From NCBI GenBank assembly GCA_030427145.1, contig JAUHWT010000006.1, positions 124,001 to 188,000 on the forward strand: a DNA stretch of 64,000 bases, read 5' to 3'. Source of the stretch: Alphaproteobacteria bacterium (lineage in GTDB: Bacteria; Pseudomonadota; Alphaproteobacteria; Rhodobacterales; Rhodobacteraceae). A program made the position numbers and the translations under genes. How positions within the stretch are numbered: position 1 is the stretch's first letter; every line of letters begins with the position of its first letter. Positions 1 through 8,150 of the stretch are shown piece after piece. Under the pieces are notes generated by a model that was not told where the DNA came from, ran no database searches, and saw only the letters and a program-made list of their open reading frames with translations.

Positions 1-1189
1 CAATCTCATAGACCGAACTCAAAAACCGTCCCGACTGCTCCACCGCGCGGGTCATCTCAATCGGGTGTTCAGCAACCCGGTCACCAAACACTTTCTTAAA
101 CGCCTCGAACATTGCCCGGTGCAGTTCATTGCCCGGTTCATACCGCGTCATCAGAAACTTGATATCACAAAACGCCTTCGGCAACCCAATCTTCCCCGCA
201 GGGAAGTTTTCGTCAAACCCGTGACTCAGATCCTCCAGAGCCTCCGACAGCTGACCAATGAACGAGGTCGTCGAGTCGTATTCCCAGTATCCAGGCCCCG
301 ACGGAATATAGAGCATGTCCGCCGCAAACACCGCGTTCATCGACTGGTAGCCAATCGCCGGCGGACAGTCGAAAATGATCAGGTCATAGGCATCATCCGG
401 CAGAGCATCCAGGTACCGCGACACCGCCCCAAAGAACGACCATTCCGGGTTCAGGTGCCGATACTGCGCTGAGGCAAATTCCACGAAGGCCGCATTGGCA
501 CAGGACGGCACAATATCGATCGTCGACCAGGCAGTGGTTTTGATGAAGTCACTGACCCGCAGCACATCGAGACCCATGTCCCGGATCGACGCCGGTATCC
601 GCCGCCGGGGCAGGGTGGTGCCACTTTCCGCCCCCTCGGTCTCCGCGTTCATCCGGTCGGTCTCCCGCACCAGATCCCGCGCCATGATCCCCCAGACCGT
701 ATGGTCCTCCGCCACATCCGTCAGGCCCATCGAATGGCTCAGCGTCGCCTGCGGGTCGAAATCCACCACCAGCACCCTGTACCCGTCCAGCGCCGCCGCA
801 TGCGCGAGGTGCAGAGCCACCGTCGACTTGCCCGCTCCGCCCTTGAAGTTCGCAATCGCCGCCCGCAGCGCCCGCTTGCCCGCCGGCCGGTGCGGCATCA
901 GGGTCTTGCGGTTGATCTTCATCCGCCGCCGCAGGTCATTGATCTCATCGAGACTGAACCACCTCTGCCGCCCGTCCGGTTCAACTTCCCCGCCGGGAAG
1001 GTTCGGGTCCGCCGCCAGCCGCCCGCGGAAGGTCGACTGGTTGATCTGGAAGATCAGTTCCGACACCTCCCAGCTCGAGAACCTGCGCAACGTCTTCTCC
1101 AGCTCCGGGCTGAATGTCTGCCGCCGGATCCAGCTCTGCATCTTGAGGGATTGGGCCTGAAGTTCGGCCAGGTCCTCATGGGTGTACAT
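1..1189 (-). CDS. parA: ParA-type plasmid partition ATPase (3' end beyond window)
   Basis: Cytoplasmic ATPase that segregates the replicon together with ParB and a centromere site; ParB would lie just outside the left edge. About 396 residues are visible and the stop codon is not reached. A predicted helix-turn-helix region (about residues 40-90) precedes the P-loop domain, as in type Ia and RepABC-style ParA proteins that also repress their own promoter. The deviant Walker A motif FKGGAGKST is at residues 115-123, followed by VVDFDPQATLS and DLIIFDCPPAIG (Walker A' and B). The ATG at 1189 opens the protein at a typical N-terminus. It is divergent from the DnaA-like initiator at 1709, which is the usual arrangement of DnaA-like replicons in Rhodobacterales. 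The + strand ORFs over this stretch are antisense shadows. Confidence 0.93.
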   Translation of the reverse strand, partial: MYTHEDLAELQAQSLKMQSWIRRQTFSPELEKTLRRFSSWEVSELIFQINQSTFRGRLAADPNLPGGEVEPDGRQRWFSLDEINDLRRRMKINRKTLMPHRPAGKRALRAAIANFKGGAGKSTVALHLAHAAALDGYRVLVVDFDPQATLSHSMGLTDVAEDHTVWGIMARDLVRETDRMNAETEGAESGTTLPRRRIPASIRDMGLDVLRVSDFIKTTAWSTIDIVPSCANAAFVEFASAQYRHLNPEWSFFGAVSRYLDALPDDAYDLIIFDCPPAIGYQSMNAVFAADMLYIPSGPGYWEYDSTTSFIGQLSEALEDLSHGFDENFPAGKIGLPKAFCDIKFLMTRYEPGNELHRAMFEAFKKVFGDRVAEHPIEMTRAVEQSGRFLSSVYEI

Positions 1190-1224
1190 GGGCGCTCCAT
1201 CGATTTGGACGTAAATTACCTGTT

Positions 1225-1294
1225 AACCGGAAAATACGCGGAATTTGCACCAATTGCAAAACCCAAGTTACACTAAATCTGAGGTTTTCCGGTT
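1225..1294. promoter_or_regulatory. Inverted repeats upstream of parA (operator or parS candidate)
   Basis: AACCGGAAAA (1225-1234) and its perfect inverse TTTTCCGGTT (1285-1294) flank a second dyad, TTTGCA-CCAAT-TGCAAA (1244-1260). A related AAAATCCGGA lies at 1321-1330. They sit 36 to 140 bases upstream of the parA start, where ParA autorepression or a centromere site would be expected. Confidence 0.4.
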
Positions 1295-1437
1295 TTGAAG
1301 AACCCCATGAAAAACCAGGAAAAATCCGGACGCAAAGCCCCAGGTGATTCGGGGACCCGGCCGGACCAAACCCTCCGCCAGCCCCAGGGGAGCGGCGGAT
1401 ATATAGGGGGACAGTTTGACGGGCCCCACCACCGATA

Positions 1438-1466
1438 GGGTGACAAAAGTCAAAATTGGGGTGACA
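1438..1466. repeat. Two GGGTGACA direct repeats, 21-bp spacing (iteron-like)
   Basis: GGGTGACA begins at 1438 and again at 1459. The 21-bp spacing is about two helical turns. A degenerate copy (GGGGGACA) lies at 1406-1413. Two good copies are few for an iteron array, so initiator binding is only a suggestion. Confidence 0.3.
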
Positions 1467-1628
1467 CACAGCACGTCCCCCATTACCAATATTACCAGTT
1501 TTCTTTCCATGATCGGGACACAATCACCTGGCCAACGGCTCCCCGGCCAACAAGATGCTTGACAGAATCGTGCTTGAGGACGCTAATGGCCTCAACTTCT
1601 GGAAGAGCGTTGGCAAACTGCCCTCCAG

Positions 1629-1657
1629 ACAAAAAATACGGAGACACCAATGTCTCC
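1629..1657 (-). terminator. Rho-independent-like terminator antisense to the initiator leader
   Basis: Read on the minus strand, GGAGACA-ttgg-TGTCTCC (1657-1640) forms a 7-bp perfect stem and is followed by GTATTTTTTG. No minus-strand coding gene ends here, so a short antisense transcript starting within or just upstream of the initiator gene is the simplest reader. Confidence 0.45.
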
Positions 1658-1694
1658 AACGATCGAGGTTAAGGGGCGCGAATGTCCCGGCAGT

Positions 1695-1712
1695 AAGGAG
1701 CAACGAGGTTGC
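1695..1712 (+). promoter_or_regulatory. Ribosome binding site and start-codon hairpin of the initiator
   Basis: AAGGAG (1695-1700) lies 8 bases before the TTG start at 1709 and decides that start. GCAAC-gag-GTTGC (1700-1712) can pair and would bury the TTG codon in its right arm. A rare start codon plus local structure would keep initiator synthesis low. Confidence 0.45.
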
Positions 1713-2398
1713 TTGTCCCAAAAGCGGTCGGCCCGAACGCGGCCGCCCGGAAATATGACATACTCTCGGCCCTATCGGCTCATGCCCTGTCCCGTGACAA
1801 ACACAGACAGCGGCAGATCCTGCGACTTATCTCCCTGATCACCACCCGATACAACTGGCAGAGGAACGAACTGTCCATGGGCCAGGCGGAAATCGCCCGG
1901 CTGTGGTCGGTGGACCAGCGCACGGTGAAACGGGAGATGACCCGCTTCCGCGAGATCGGCTGGCTGCGGGTCAAAAGGGCAGGGGCGCGGGGCCGGGTAA
2001 CGGTCCACGAACTTGACCTCGGGCGGATCGTCATGGACACCCAGGAAAGCTGGCACAGCATCGGCCCGGACTTCGTGGCCCGCATGTCACCGGACGAGCC
2101 CGCACCGGAGCCGTCCAGCGTCGTGCCGTTCCAGCGCCAGCCGTCGGGCGGGGCGCCCGAACCGGATGGCAGCCTGTGGGGTCATGTGCGGTGCCGGCTC
2201 CATGCCAGCGACCCCGCGACCTGGTCGGCGTGGTTCGCCGGGCTTGACGACATGGGCCGAACCGGCGATGTGCAGTGCCTGCAGGCGCCATCGCAGTTCC
2301 ACGCGACCTATGTCACGAACCATTACGCGGAGCGGCTGACCGCCGTGCTGCGGAGTTTTGACCCGACGATTACCGGGGTGCGGGTGACGGGGAAATAG
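1709..2398 (+). CDS. DnaA-like plasmid replication initiator
   Basis: Solitary replicase of the DnaA-like replicon type found on extrachromosomal elements of Rhodobacterales. The protein has 229 residues. Residues 56-90 look like a winged helix-turn-helix (IARLWSVDQRTVKREM). Residues 156-215 resemble domain I of chromosomal DnaA, with the LW...W...L...F...Y pattern. There is no AAA+ domain or Walker motif, which separates it from true DnaA. The TTG start at 1709 is preferred because AAGGAG lies 8 bases upstream and the first residues (about 15-50, KYDILSALSAHALSRDKHRQR) resemble the conserved start of the family as I remember it. It is divergent from parA. The function is family knowledge; the domain assignment is from residues I can see. 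Confidence 0.85.
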   Translation: MLVPKAVGPNAAARKYDILSALSAHALSRDKHRQRQILRLISLITTRYNWQRNELSMGQAEIARLWSVDQRTVKREMTRFREIGWLRVKRAGARGRVTVHELDLGRIVMDTQESWHSIGPDFVARMSPDEPAPEPSSVVPFQRQPSGGAPEPDGSLWGHVRCRLHASDPATWSAWFAGLDDMGRTGDVQCLQAPSQFHATYVTNHYAERLTAVLRSFDPTITGVRVTGK

Positions 2399-2511
2399 GC
2401 GGGTTATTGGACGCGACAGCTCCGGTCATGGGGCGGCGGTAAAAACTGCAAAATCGCATCAAAGCGCCGTGAGGCCGTTTTATTGCGTCGAAGTATGGTC
2501 CCGAACCATCT

Positions 2512-3768
2512 TCAGCGCAGCAGGTCCTCCTCGAACGGAAACCTCGACAGCACCTCCATGCCGGTGTCGGTCATCAGGACCTGCTGTTCCAGTTTGACGC
2601 CCTCGCCACCATCCTCCGCGCCAATGAAACTCTCCACGCAGAGGGTCATGCCAGGCTCGATCACGCCGTCATAGCCCGCAACGGGAAAGTCGCCGTGATG
2701 ATAAAGATAGGGGTATTCCCCGGTCATGCCGCAGCCATGGGCCGAGAGGTAATAGCGGTTGGCCCAGTATTTCTCCGGAATGTCCCAGGCGGCGTCGGCG
2801 TAATCGCGAAACGTCATGCCGGGACGCAGGATGCCCATGTTGTGGTGTACCTGCTCATAAGCCACTTTGTACAATTCGCGCTGCACATCCGTGGGCCGGT
2901 CGGGGCCGGAATGAAAGGTCCGGGAAAAATCGGAATAATAGCCGTGGCAGCCGACCACATCCGTATCGAGCGCGATCAGTTCATTGGGGTCTATAATATT
3001 GTCGGAGGTTTCCTGGAACCAGGGGTTGGTCCTCTCACCGGCATTGAGCAGGCGGGTTTCGACATAGTCACCGTTCTGCGCGATCACCGACTGGTGCAGC
3101 ACCGACCAGAGTTGCGCCTCGGTGATACCGGGCCGGATTGCGGCACGCAGTTTCGCGACGGCAATCTCGGTGGCGCGCAGCGAGGCGTTGACGCATTTCA
3201 TTTCCTCTGCGGATTTGATAGCGCGGGCCATTTCAACCGGCTCCTGGGCATCGACGATGCGCAGGTCCTGGCTTGATAGCGCGATGGCCGACCCCGCGTT
3301 CAGACGCTCCAGCCCCACGGTCGCGCCACGCCCGACCAGCCCGTGGATCAGATCGGCGGTCTCCGCGGCCCAGGTCTTTTCGCGGGCGGCAATGTCGGGA
3401 CCGGCGGCGACGAAGCTGGCGGTTTTGGCCTGGCGCACCTCGTCGATGGTCTCCAGACCATCGGCCAGATGGGCGCAGCCGGTGAACTCGAACAGGATCG
3501 AGCGGTCGGCGGTCAGCAGCAGATAGCGGGACGGCGTGTTGCGCTGGCTAAAGACCTGCATGTTGCGCGCGCCGGTGGCGTAGCGGATGTTGACCGGGTC
3601 GGAGAGGATGACGGCGGCAATGTTGCGGCTGGCCATTTCCGCACGGACGCGGCCCAGACGATGGGCGCGTACGGCAACGAGGTCGATCCCCTCATCCTCC
3701 GGTGCGCGGTCGAGCAGCGCGAGGGCTGCCAGATCCGTACGTTCCGCGTGCCAGTCGAGTTCCGCCAT
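2512..3768 (-). CDS. M24 metallohydrolase, DddP-like (likely not a DMSP lyase)
   Basis: Pita-bread metalloenzyme of the M24 (creatinase/aminopeptidase P) superfamily, 418 residues, probably cytoplasmic. The closest family I recognise is DddP, the peptidase-like DMSP lyase of roseobacters; ETRLL and RTNPWFQE match that family. The six metal ligands are D268, D270, D280, H344, E379 and E394, each offset by exactly 27 from the DddP numbering I recall (295, 297, 307, 371, 406, 421). The position corresponding to the proposed catalytic base Asp377 is Gly350 (HGCGMTGEYP). That argues against DMSP cleavage and for a peptidase-like or other C-N or C-S hydrolysis. The ATG at 3768 follows a GGGGGAA ribosome site. 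It is upstream of the ABC-F gene on the same strand and not visibly linked to transport genes. Confidence 0.85.
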   Translation of the reverse strand: MAELDWHAERTDLAALALLDRAPEDEGIDLVAVRAHRLGRVRAEMASRNIAAVILSDPVNIRYATGARNMQVFSQRNTPSRYLLLTADRSILFEFTGCAHLADGLETIDEVRQAKTASFVAAGPDIAAREKTWAAETADLIHGLVGRGATVGLERLNAGSAIALSSQDLRIVDAQEPVEMARAIKSAEEMKCVNASLRATEIAVAKLRAAIRPGITEAQLWSVLHQSVIAQNGDYVETRLLNAGERTNPWFQETSDNIIDPNELIALDTDVVGCHGYYSDFSRTFHSGPDRPTDVQRELYKVAYEQVHHNMGILRPGMTFRDYADAAWDIPEKYWANRYYLSAHGCGMTGEYPYLYHHGDFPVAGYDGVIEPGMTLCVESFIGAEDGGEGVKLEQQVLMTDTGMEVLSRFPFEEDLLR

Positions 3769-3813
3769 GTTTCCCCCATCCGATATGTTCAGGCCCTGGA
3801 TAGCCGGTTGGAC

Positions 3814-3851
3814 GCCGCCGGGACATGTCCAAAAGCGGCATCCCCGGCGGC
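3814..3851 (-). terminator. Stem-loop between ABC-F and M24 genes
   Basis: GCCGCCGGG (3814-3822) pairs with CCCGGCGGC (3843-3851) around a 20-base loop, just past the ABC-F stop codon on the minus strand. There is no run of T after it, so it may be a Rho-dependent end or a processing signal. Confidence 0.35.
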
Positions 3852-3873
3852 TTTGCGGCAGGCGGTCTGCGGG

Positions 3874-5391
3874 TCATCCCCCGGCCAGTGACAACTCGAA
3901 GAAATCCTCCGGGTCGTCGACCTCCTCAAGTTTTCCGTCGAAGATCCACCAGAAGCGGTTGGCGACCCCGCGCACGAAACTGCGGTCATGGGAGACGAAC
4001 AGCGCGGTGGCGTCCGGGTCGTCCAGTTCCTCCTCCAGCGCCTCCTGGCCGTCAATGTCCAGATGGTTGGTCGGTTCGTCGAGCAGGTAGAGCCCCGGCG
4101 AGGTCAGGCGCAGAACCAGCATGGCAAGGCGCGACTTCTGCCCGCCCGAAAGGGCCGACATTTTCGCGTCCTGCACCCCAATCTCAAACCCCGCACCCAC
4201 CAGCAGCGACCGCGCCCGTTTGTCGCCCACATCGAACCGCGACGTGATCGCCTCCAGCGGCGAGGCCGCGTCGTCGAGATGGGTCATGCCTTGGTCGGCA
4301 TGGCCCACCACAATCGACGGGTTGGCGCGAATGCCCGGCACGTCCGCGCTAAGCGAGCGGTGGACCATCGAGATCAGGTGCGACTTGCCCGTGCCGTTGG
4401 AGCCCATCACCACGATGCGGTCGCCCCGGTTGATCCAGAGCCTTCCGGTGGAAAACAGCCGTCGTCCGTCGGCGGTGGTCACGTCCAAGCTGTCGATGGT
4501 CACCAGCGCCTTCGCGTGGGACGCGGTATTGGCCAGCCGGATCGAGCCGGCGGAGCGTTCGGTATGGGCGGGCCGTGCGGCCTCCTCCAGCCGGTCGGCC
4601 CGGTCGCGGAGCTGTTTGGTTTTGGTGATCAGCAGGTCGGAGCCGGAATTGACGCCGATGTTTTTCAGCTTCGCCGCCTGGCGGCGTAACTGGTCGGCCT
4701 GTTTCATGTCATTCTCAAACCGACGTGCATCGGCCGCGTCCCGTTCGGACAGGGCGGCGCGGGCCGGAGTAAACGGCAGGGGGAACAGCACCGAACCGGT
4801 CTGGCGCAGGAACAGGGTACGGGTTGTGACCGCATCGAGAAACGCCCGGTCATGGCTGGCCACCAGCACCGGCACGGACCGCGCGGCGGTGCGCAGCCAC
4901 TCCTGAAGAAATCCGATGCGGCCCAGGTCGAGATGGTTGGTCGGCTCATCGAGCAGCAGAACATCGGGCTCCGTCACCCAGACCCGCGCGAGCAGGGCCA
5001 CCCTCTGCCAGCCGCCGCTCAGGTCACGGAGCGGCCGGTGCCGCAGGTCGGCGGGCACGTCGAGATCGTCGAGCACGATATCCACCCGCCAGCTTTCATT
5101 CTCCGCCGCATCCGCCGAGAGCGCATCAAGCACGGCGTCATAAAGGGGCAGGGCGCGCACATTCTCCGGCGCGTGCTGCTCCACATGGCCCAGGGTCAGG
5201 CCGCGGGATTTGGTGATCTCACCTGCAGAGGGTTCCAGGTCTCCGGCGAGGCAGCGCAGCAGGGTCGACTTGCCCGCGCCGTTGGTCGCCACGAGGCCCA
5301 TGCGGTCGCCACGGTTGAGGGTGAAACTAAGCCCGGAGAAGAGCGGGGTGCCAAGGGTTACGCCGAGGTCTTTGACATTGATTAGGGACAT
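3874..5391 (-). CDS. ABC-F family ATPase
   Basis: Soluble protein of 505 residues with two ABC ATPase domains and no membrane segments, typical of ABC-F translation factors (Uup/EttA/antibiotic-resistance types) that act on the ribosomal E site. The first Walker A is TNGAGKST (residues 36-43), with the signature LSGGWQR. The second Walker A is GSNGTGKSH, with His after Ser where Thr is usual, and the second signature is LSGGQKSR. A charged linker of about residues 210-270 (DMKQADQLRRQ...) separates the domains. The ATG at 5391 is preferred over one seven codons upstream, because CAGGAT precedes it and MSLINVKDLGV aligns with ABC-F starts. Subfamily and any antibiotic cannot be told from sequence alone. 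A short ORF with a strong ribosome site lies upstream. Confidence 0.9.
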   Translation of the reverse strand: MSLINVKDLGVTLGTPLFSGLSFTLNRGDRMGLVATNGAGKSTLLRCLAGDLEPSAGEITKSRGLTLGHVEQHAPENVRALPLYDAVLDALSADAAENESWRVDIVLDDLDVPADLRHRPLRDLSGGWQRVALLARVWVTEPDVLLLDEPTNHLDLGRIGFLQEWLRTAARSVPVLVASHDRAFLDAVTTRTLFLRQTGSVLFPLPFTPARAALSERDAADARRFENDMKQADQLRRQAAKLKNIGVNSGSDLLITKTKQLRDRADRLEEAARPAHTERSAGSIRLANTASHAKALVTIDSLDVTTADGRRLFSTGRLWINRGDRIVVMGSNGTGKSHLISMVHRSLSADVPGIRANPSIVVGHADQGMTHLDDAASPLEAITSRFDVGDKRARSLLVGAGFEIGVQDAKMSALSGGQKSRLAMLVLRLTSPGLYLLDEPTNHLDIDGQEALEEELDDPDATALFVSHDRSFVRGVANRFWWIFDGKLEEVDDPEDFFELSLAGG

Positions 5392-5487
5392 GATCCGATC
5401 CTGAATGGTCATGCGCCGTGACGGGTCACGGGCGCGGAATATCCGGGCGGATCAGGGATCAGTGCCTAAATGTACTGTACTCCAGGA

Positions 5488-5559
5488 TCAGCCCTGCAAA
5501 CGTGTCTGCAGGGCACAAACGGGACCACGGGTTCGGTCATGATATCTTTTCCGATGCAT
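5488..5559 (-). CDS. Candidate 23-residue leader peptide upstream of ABC-F
   Basis: On the minus strand AGGAGGACCAC precedes an ATG at 5559, one of the best ribosome binding sites in the window, yet the frame stops after 23 codons (MHRKRYHDRTRGPVCALQT...). The stop overlaps the right arm of an 8-bp hairpin, GCCCTGCA/TGCAGGGC (5491-5514). The main ABC-F start lies about 97 bases downstream. Some ABC-F resistance genes are controlled by ribosome stalling on such leaders. That parallel is inference; no alternative pairing with the main ribosome site was worked out. Confidence 0.4.
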   Translation of the reverse strand: MHRKRYHDRTRGPVCALQTRLQG

Positions 5560-5633
5560 GTGGTCCTCCTTTCCTGGGAGGGCCAATAGACCGGGCGGGG
5601 GCTTTCAGTCAAGCAAAACCGCATGGCCCGCGC

Positions 5634-6845
5634 TCAGACCACGGTGGCGCGGGCGTTCGGGTTGAGGAAATAGCCGTCGAAAATCGGGCCGGTTGCGGCG
5701 CCCATGGCCTTGGCGTCGACGCCGATGGTGCCCTCGCGGATGGCGGGCAGGATCAGGCCGCGGCGGTCGCGGTTTTCAATGTGATGCCGGACGGCGGCCA
5801 CGATACGCGCGCGGACGGACGCGGGGAACGAGCCGTCGATGAACACCGCCTCGAAATCCACTACGGAGCAGATCGAGAGGGAGGCGCTGGCCAGCTCGCC
5901 CCCCAACTGGTCGATCCAGGGATCGAGATGTTCGCCCATGCCCGACCAGTCGCCATGCTCGGCGCACAGCCGTTCGGCGTCGAGACCCGCCTGCCCGAGG
6001 CGCTGTTCCAGGAGGAGGATGGAGGCGGTGTCGATCAGCGTTGCGGGCCGGCCCTCGCGGTCGAGGGTGCGCAGGGACCCAAACGCCCCGGCATTGCCCT
6101 GGTTGCCCTCATGGACGGCGTGGTTGAGGACGATGCCGCCGCCGATGAAGGTGCCGACGTGGAAATAGGCGTAGTCGCGGTATTCCCGGCCGCGGCCGTA
6201 GATGTGTTCGGCGCGGCAGGCGGCGGTGGCGTCGTTGACGATGCTCACGGGCAGGTCGGAGAAACGGGCAACCTCGGCGGGGAAATCCGTGTTGCGCCAG
6301 GCCTCGATCCGGGCGGCGGGGGCGCCCATTTTCTCGTACCACTGCCAGAGGTCATGAGGCGCGGCGATGCCGATGCCCGCCACGCGCCGCCGCTGGTCCG
6401 CGGTGAGGGGGGCGGTGACCCCGGTCATGGCGGTGTCGAGGAATTCCAGGATCGCGCCGGGTTCGGGGTAGCGGTAGCGGATGATGCGCCGGTCGCGGAT
6501 GGTGCCGACGAAATCGAGCAGGACCACCTCGGAATTGCGGCGGCCGATCTTGAGCCCGATGGAAAACACGCCGTCCGGGGCCAGTGCCATGGGGGTGGAC
6601 GGCTTGCCCACGCGGCCCTTCACCGGGGAGCCGGGGATCAGAATGCCGTCGGTCTCCAGCTTGCGGATGATCACGGAGGCGGTTTGGGTTGAGAGGCCGG
6701 AAATGCGGGCCAGCTCACTGCGCGGCATGCCGCCATACCGCTGGATCATCGACAGCAGCAGGCGTTCATTGAGGTAGCGCAGCTCCTTCTGGTTGAGACC
6801 GGACCGGAGCGGGCTGACCTTGTTTTGTTTTCTTTCGGTGCTCAC
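5634..6845 (-). CDS. frcR: ROK-family transcriptional repressor of the frc operon
   Basis: 403 residues. An N-terminal winged helix (residues about 20-75, MPRSELARISGLSTQTASVI) is followed by a ROK sugar-kinase-like domain with VNDATAACRAEH and HVGTFIGGGIVLN. The ExGH motif and the CxCGxxGC zinc motif of active ROK kinases are missing (GNAGAFGS takes the place of the former), so this is a regulator, not an enzyme. It starts at GTG 6845 with GGGAG 8 bases upstream. It is divergent from frcB with operators between them, which is the arrangement of fructose or ribose ABC loci in rhizobia and roseobacters. Family is certain; the effector sugar is inferred from the neighbours. Confidence 0.85.
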   Translation of the reverse strand: MSTERKQNKVSPLRSGLNQKELRYLNERLLLSMIQRYGGMPRSELARISGLSTQTASVIIRKLETDGILIPGSPVKGRVGKPSTPMALAPDGVFSIGLKIGRRNSEVVLLDFVGTIRDRRIIRYRYPEPGAILEFLDTAMTGVTAPLTADQRRRVAGIGIAAPHDLWQWYEKMGAPAARIEAWRNTDFPAEVARFSDLPVSIVNDATAACRAEHIYGRGREYRDYAYFHVGTFIGGGIVLNHAVHEGNQGNAGAFGSLRTLDREGRPATLIDTASILLLEQRLGQAGLDAERLCAEHGDWSGMGEHLDPWIDQLGGELASASLSICSVVDFEAVFIDGSFPASVRARIVAAVRHHIENRDRRGLILPAIREGTIGVDAKAMGAATGPIFDGYFLNPNARATVV

Positions 6846-6889
6846 TGGCGTTTTCTCCCACCGGAACGGTAGTCGGCAATAATTAATCA

Positions 6890-6950
6890 GTCAAGTTTAC
6901 TTATTAATTGACACGGGCCTGAGAATCGTTGTTAATAAGTTTACTGACCG
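6890..6950. promoter_or_regulatory. frcR-frcB intergenic promoter with paired operators
   Basis: Two similar A+T-rich sites face each other: GTCAAGTTTACTTATTAAT (6890-6908) and TTAATAAGTTTACTGACC (6932-6949). They share TTAATAAG read in opposite directions. A possible -35 TTGACA (6908-6913) and -10 TTAATA (6932-6937), 18 bases apart, for frcB overlap them, so a bound repressor would block transcription. Similar words occur near the second sugar ABC locus (36371 and 37851). Confidence 0.55.
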
Positions 6951-7003
6951 GTTCCTGAGAGTCGGCTACAGTAAATAGATCATAGATTCCGTGGGAGGAA
7001 CAC

Positions 7004-8017
7004 ATGAAGAAACTGATGGCCGGCACCGCGCTGGCACTTGCAACCATGTCCGGGTCCGCGTTTGCACAGGACATCTCCGCCTGCCTCATCACCAAGACCG
7101 ACACCAACCCGTTCTTTGTGAAAATGCGCGAGGGCGCGGAGGCCAAGGCGGCCGAGCTTGGCGTCGAGCTGAAATCCTTCGCCGGTAAGGTTGACGGCGA
7201 CCACGAAACCCAGGTTGCGGCCATCGAGACCTGCATCGCCGATGGTGCCAGCGGTATCCTTCTGACCGCGTCCGACACGTCCTCCATTGTCTCCTCGGTA
7301 CAGCAGGCCCGCGATGCCGGTCTGGTTGTGATCGCACTCGACACGCCGCTCAGTCCGGCCGATTCCGCGGACGCCACCTTCGCCACCGACAACTTCCTCG
7401 CCGGTGAACTGATCGGTCAGTGGGCCGCGGCCAAGCTGGGTGATGCGGCGGCGGATGCCAAAATCGCCATGCTCGACCTTGCCGTGTCGCAGCCGACCGT
7501 GGGTGTTCTGCGCGACCAGGGCTTCCTCCAGGGCTTCGGCATTGAACTCGGTGATCCCAACAAATGGGGCGACGAGGAAGACCCGCGCATCGTTGGTAAC
7601 GATGTGACCGCCGGTAACGAGGAGGGCGGCCGCAAGGCCATGGAAAACCTGCTCGCCGCTGATCCCATGATCAACGTGGTCTACACCATCAATGAGCCGG
7701 CCGCAGCCGGTGCCTATGAGGCGCTGAAATCCATTGGTCGTGAAAACGACGTGCTGATCGTCTCCGTCGATGGCGGCTGCCCGGGTGTGCAGAACGTCGC
7801 GGACGGCGTGATCGGCGCAACCTCGCAGCAGTATCCGCTTCTGATGGCGTCGCTGGGTGTTGAGGCCATTCACGCCTGGGCTACCGATGGAACCAAACCC
7901 GAGCCGACACCGGGCAAGGATTTCTTCGACACCGGCGTGGCGCTTGTCACCGATGAACCGGTTGACGGTGTGGAGAGCATTTCCGTTGAGGAAGGTATGG
8001 ATCTCTGCTGGGGCTGA
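7004..8017 (+). CDS. frcB: Sugar-binding protein of a fructose-type ABC importer
   Basis: Periplasmic binding protein of 337 residues, Peripla_BP_4 type. A Sec signal peptide ends at about residue 21 (SAFA|QD). The mature start [14 protein letters not shown] and stretches such as [31 protein letters not shown] and [14 protein letters not shown] closely match my recollection of Sinorhizobium FrcB, which binds fructose and also ribose and mannose. A GGGAGGAA ribosome site precedes the ATG. It is the first gene of frcBCA, under the divergent ROK regulator. Exact sugar specificity is inferred from similarity. Confidence 0.92.
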   Translation: MKKLMAGTALALATMSGSAFAQDISACLITKTDTNPFFVKMREGAEAKAAELGVELKSFAGKVDGDHETQVAAIETCIADGASGILLTASDTSSIVSSVQQARDAGLVVIALDTPLSPADSADATFATDNFLAGELIGQWAAAKLGDAAADAKIAMLDLAVSQPTVGVLRDQGFLQGFGIELGDPNKWGDEEDPRIVGNDVTAGNEEGGRKAMENLLAADPMINVVYTINEPAAAGAYEALKSIGRENDVLIVSVDGGCPGVQNVADGVIGATSQQYPLLMASLGVEAIHAWATDGTKPEPTPGKDFFDTGVALVTDEPVDGVESISVEEGMDLCWG

Positions 8018-8150
8018 TGCCCTGGCTGCATCCACACCACGGATCTGAAAGGGGAGGGCGGCCGTGTCCGCCTTCACCTACAATCTTCCAGTGATACCGC
8101 CGCAGGGCACGGATTTATTCGTGTCCCAACAGGGATATGGAGCACCAAGC

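Larger units (their letters stand above)
1190..1708. other. Putative origin/partition control region between parA and the initiator
   Basis: This 519-base non-coding stretch separates the divergent parA and DnaA-like genes and is richer in A+T than the flanks. It holds an inverted 10-mer pair (1225-1234 and 1285-1294), a 17-bp dyad (1244-1260), repeated GGGTGACA words (1438 and 1459, 21 bp apart), a TGAC-AAAA-GTCA dyad (1441-1452) and a terminator-like hairpin on the minus strand (1629-1657). Placement and repeat content suggest the replication origin, the parA promoter and operator, and possibly parS. No canonical DnaA box was recognised. Calling it an origin is inference from context. Confidence 0.55.

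Noticed and set aside
495-1276. Two + strand frames over parA
   Set aside because: Antisense of parA, whose ATPase motifs are clear on the minus strand.
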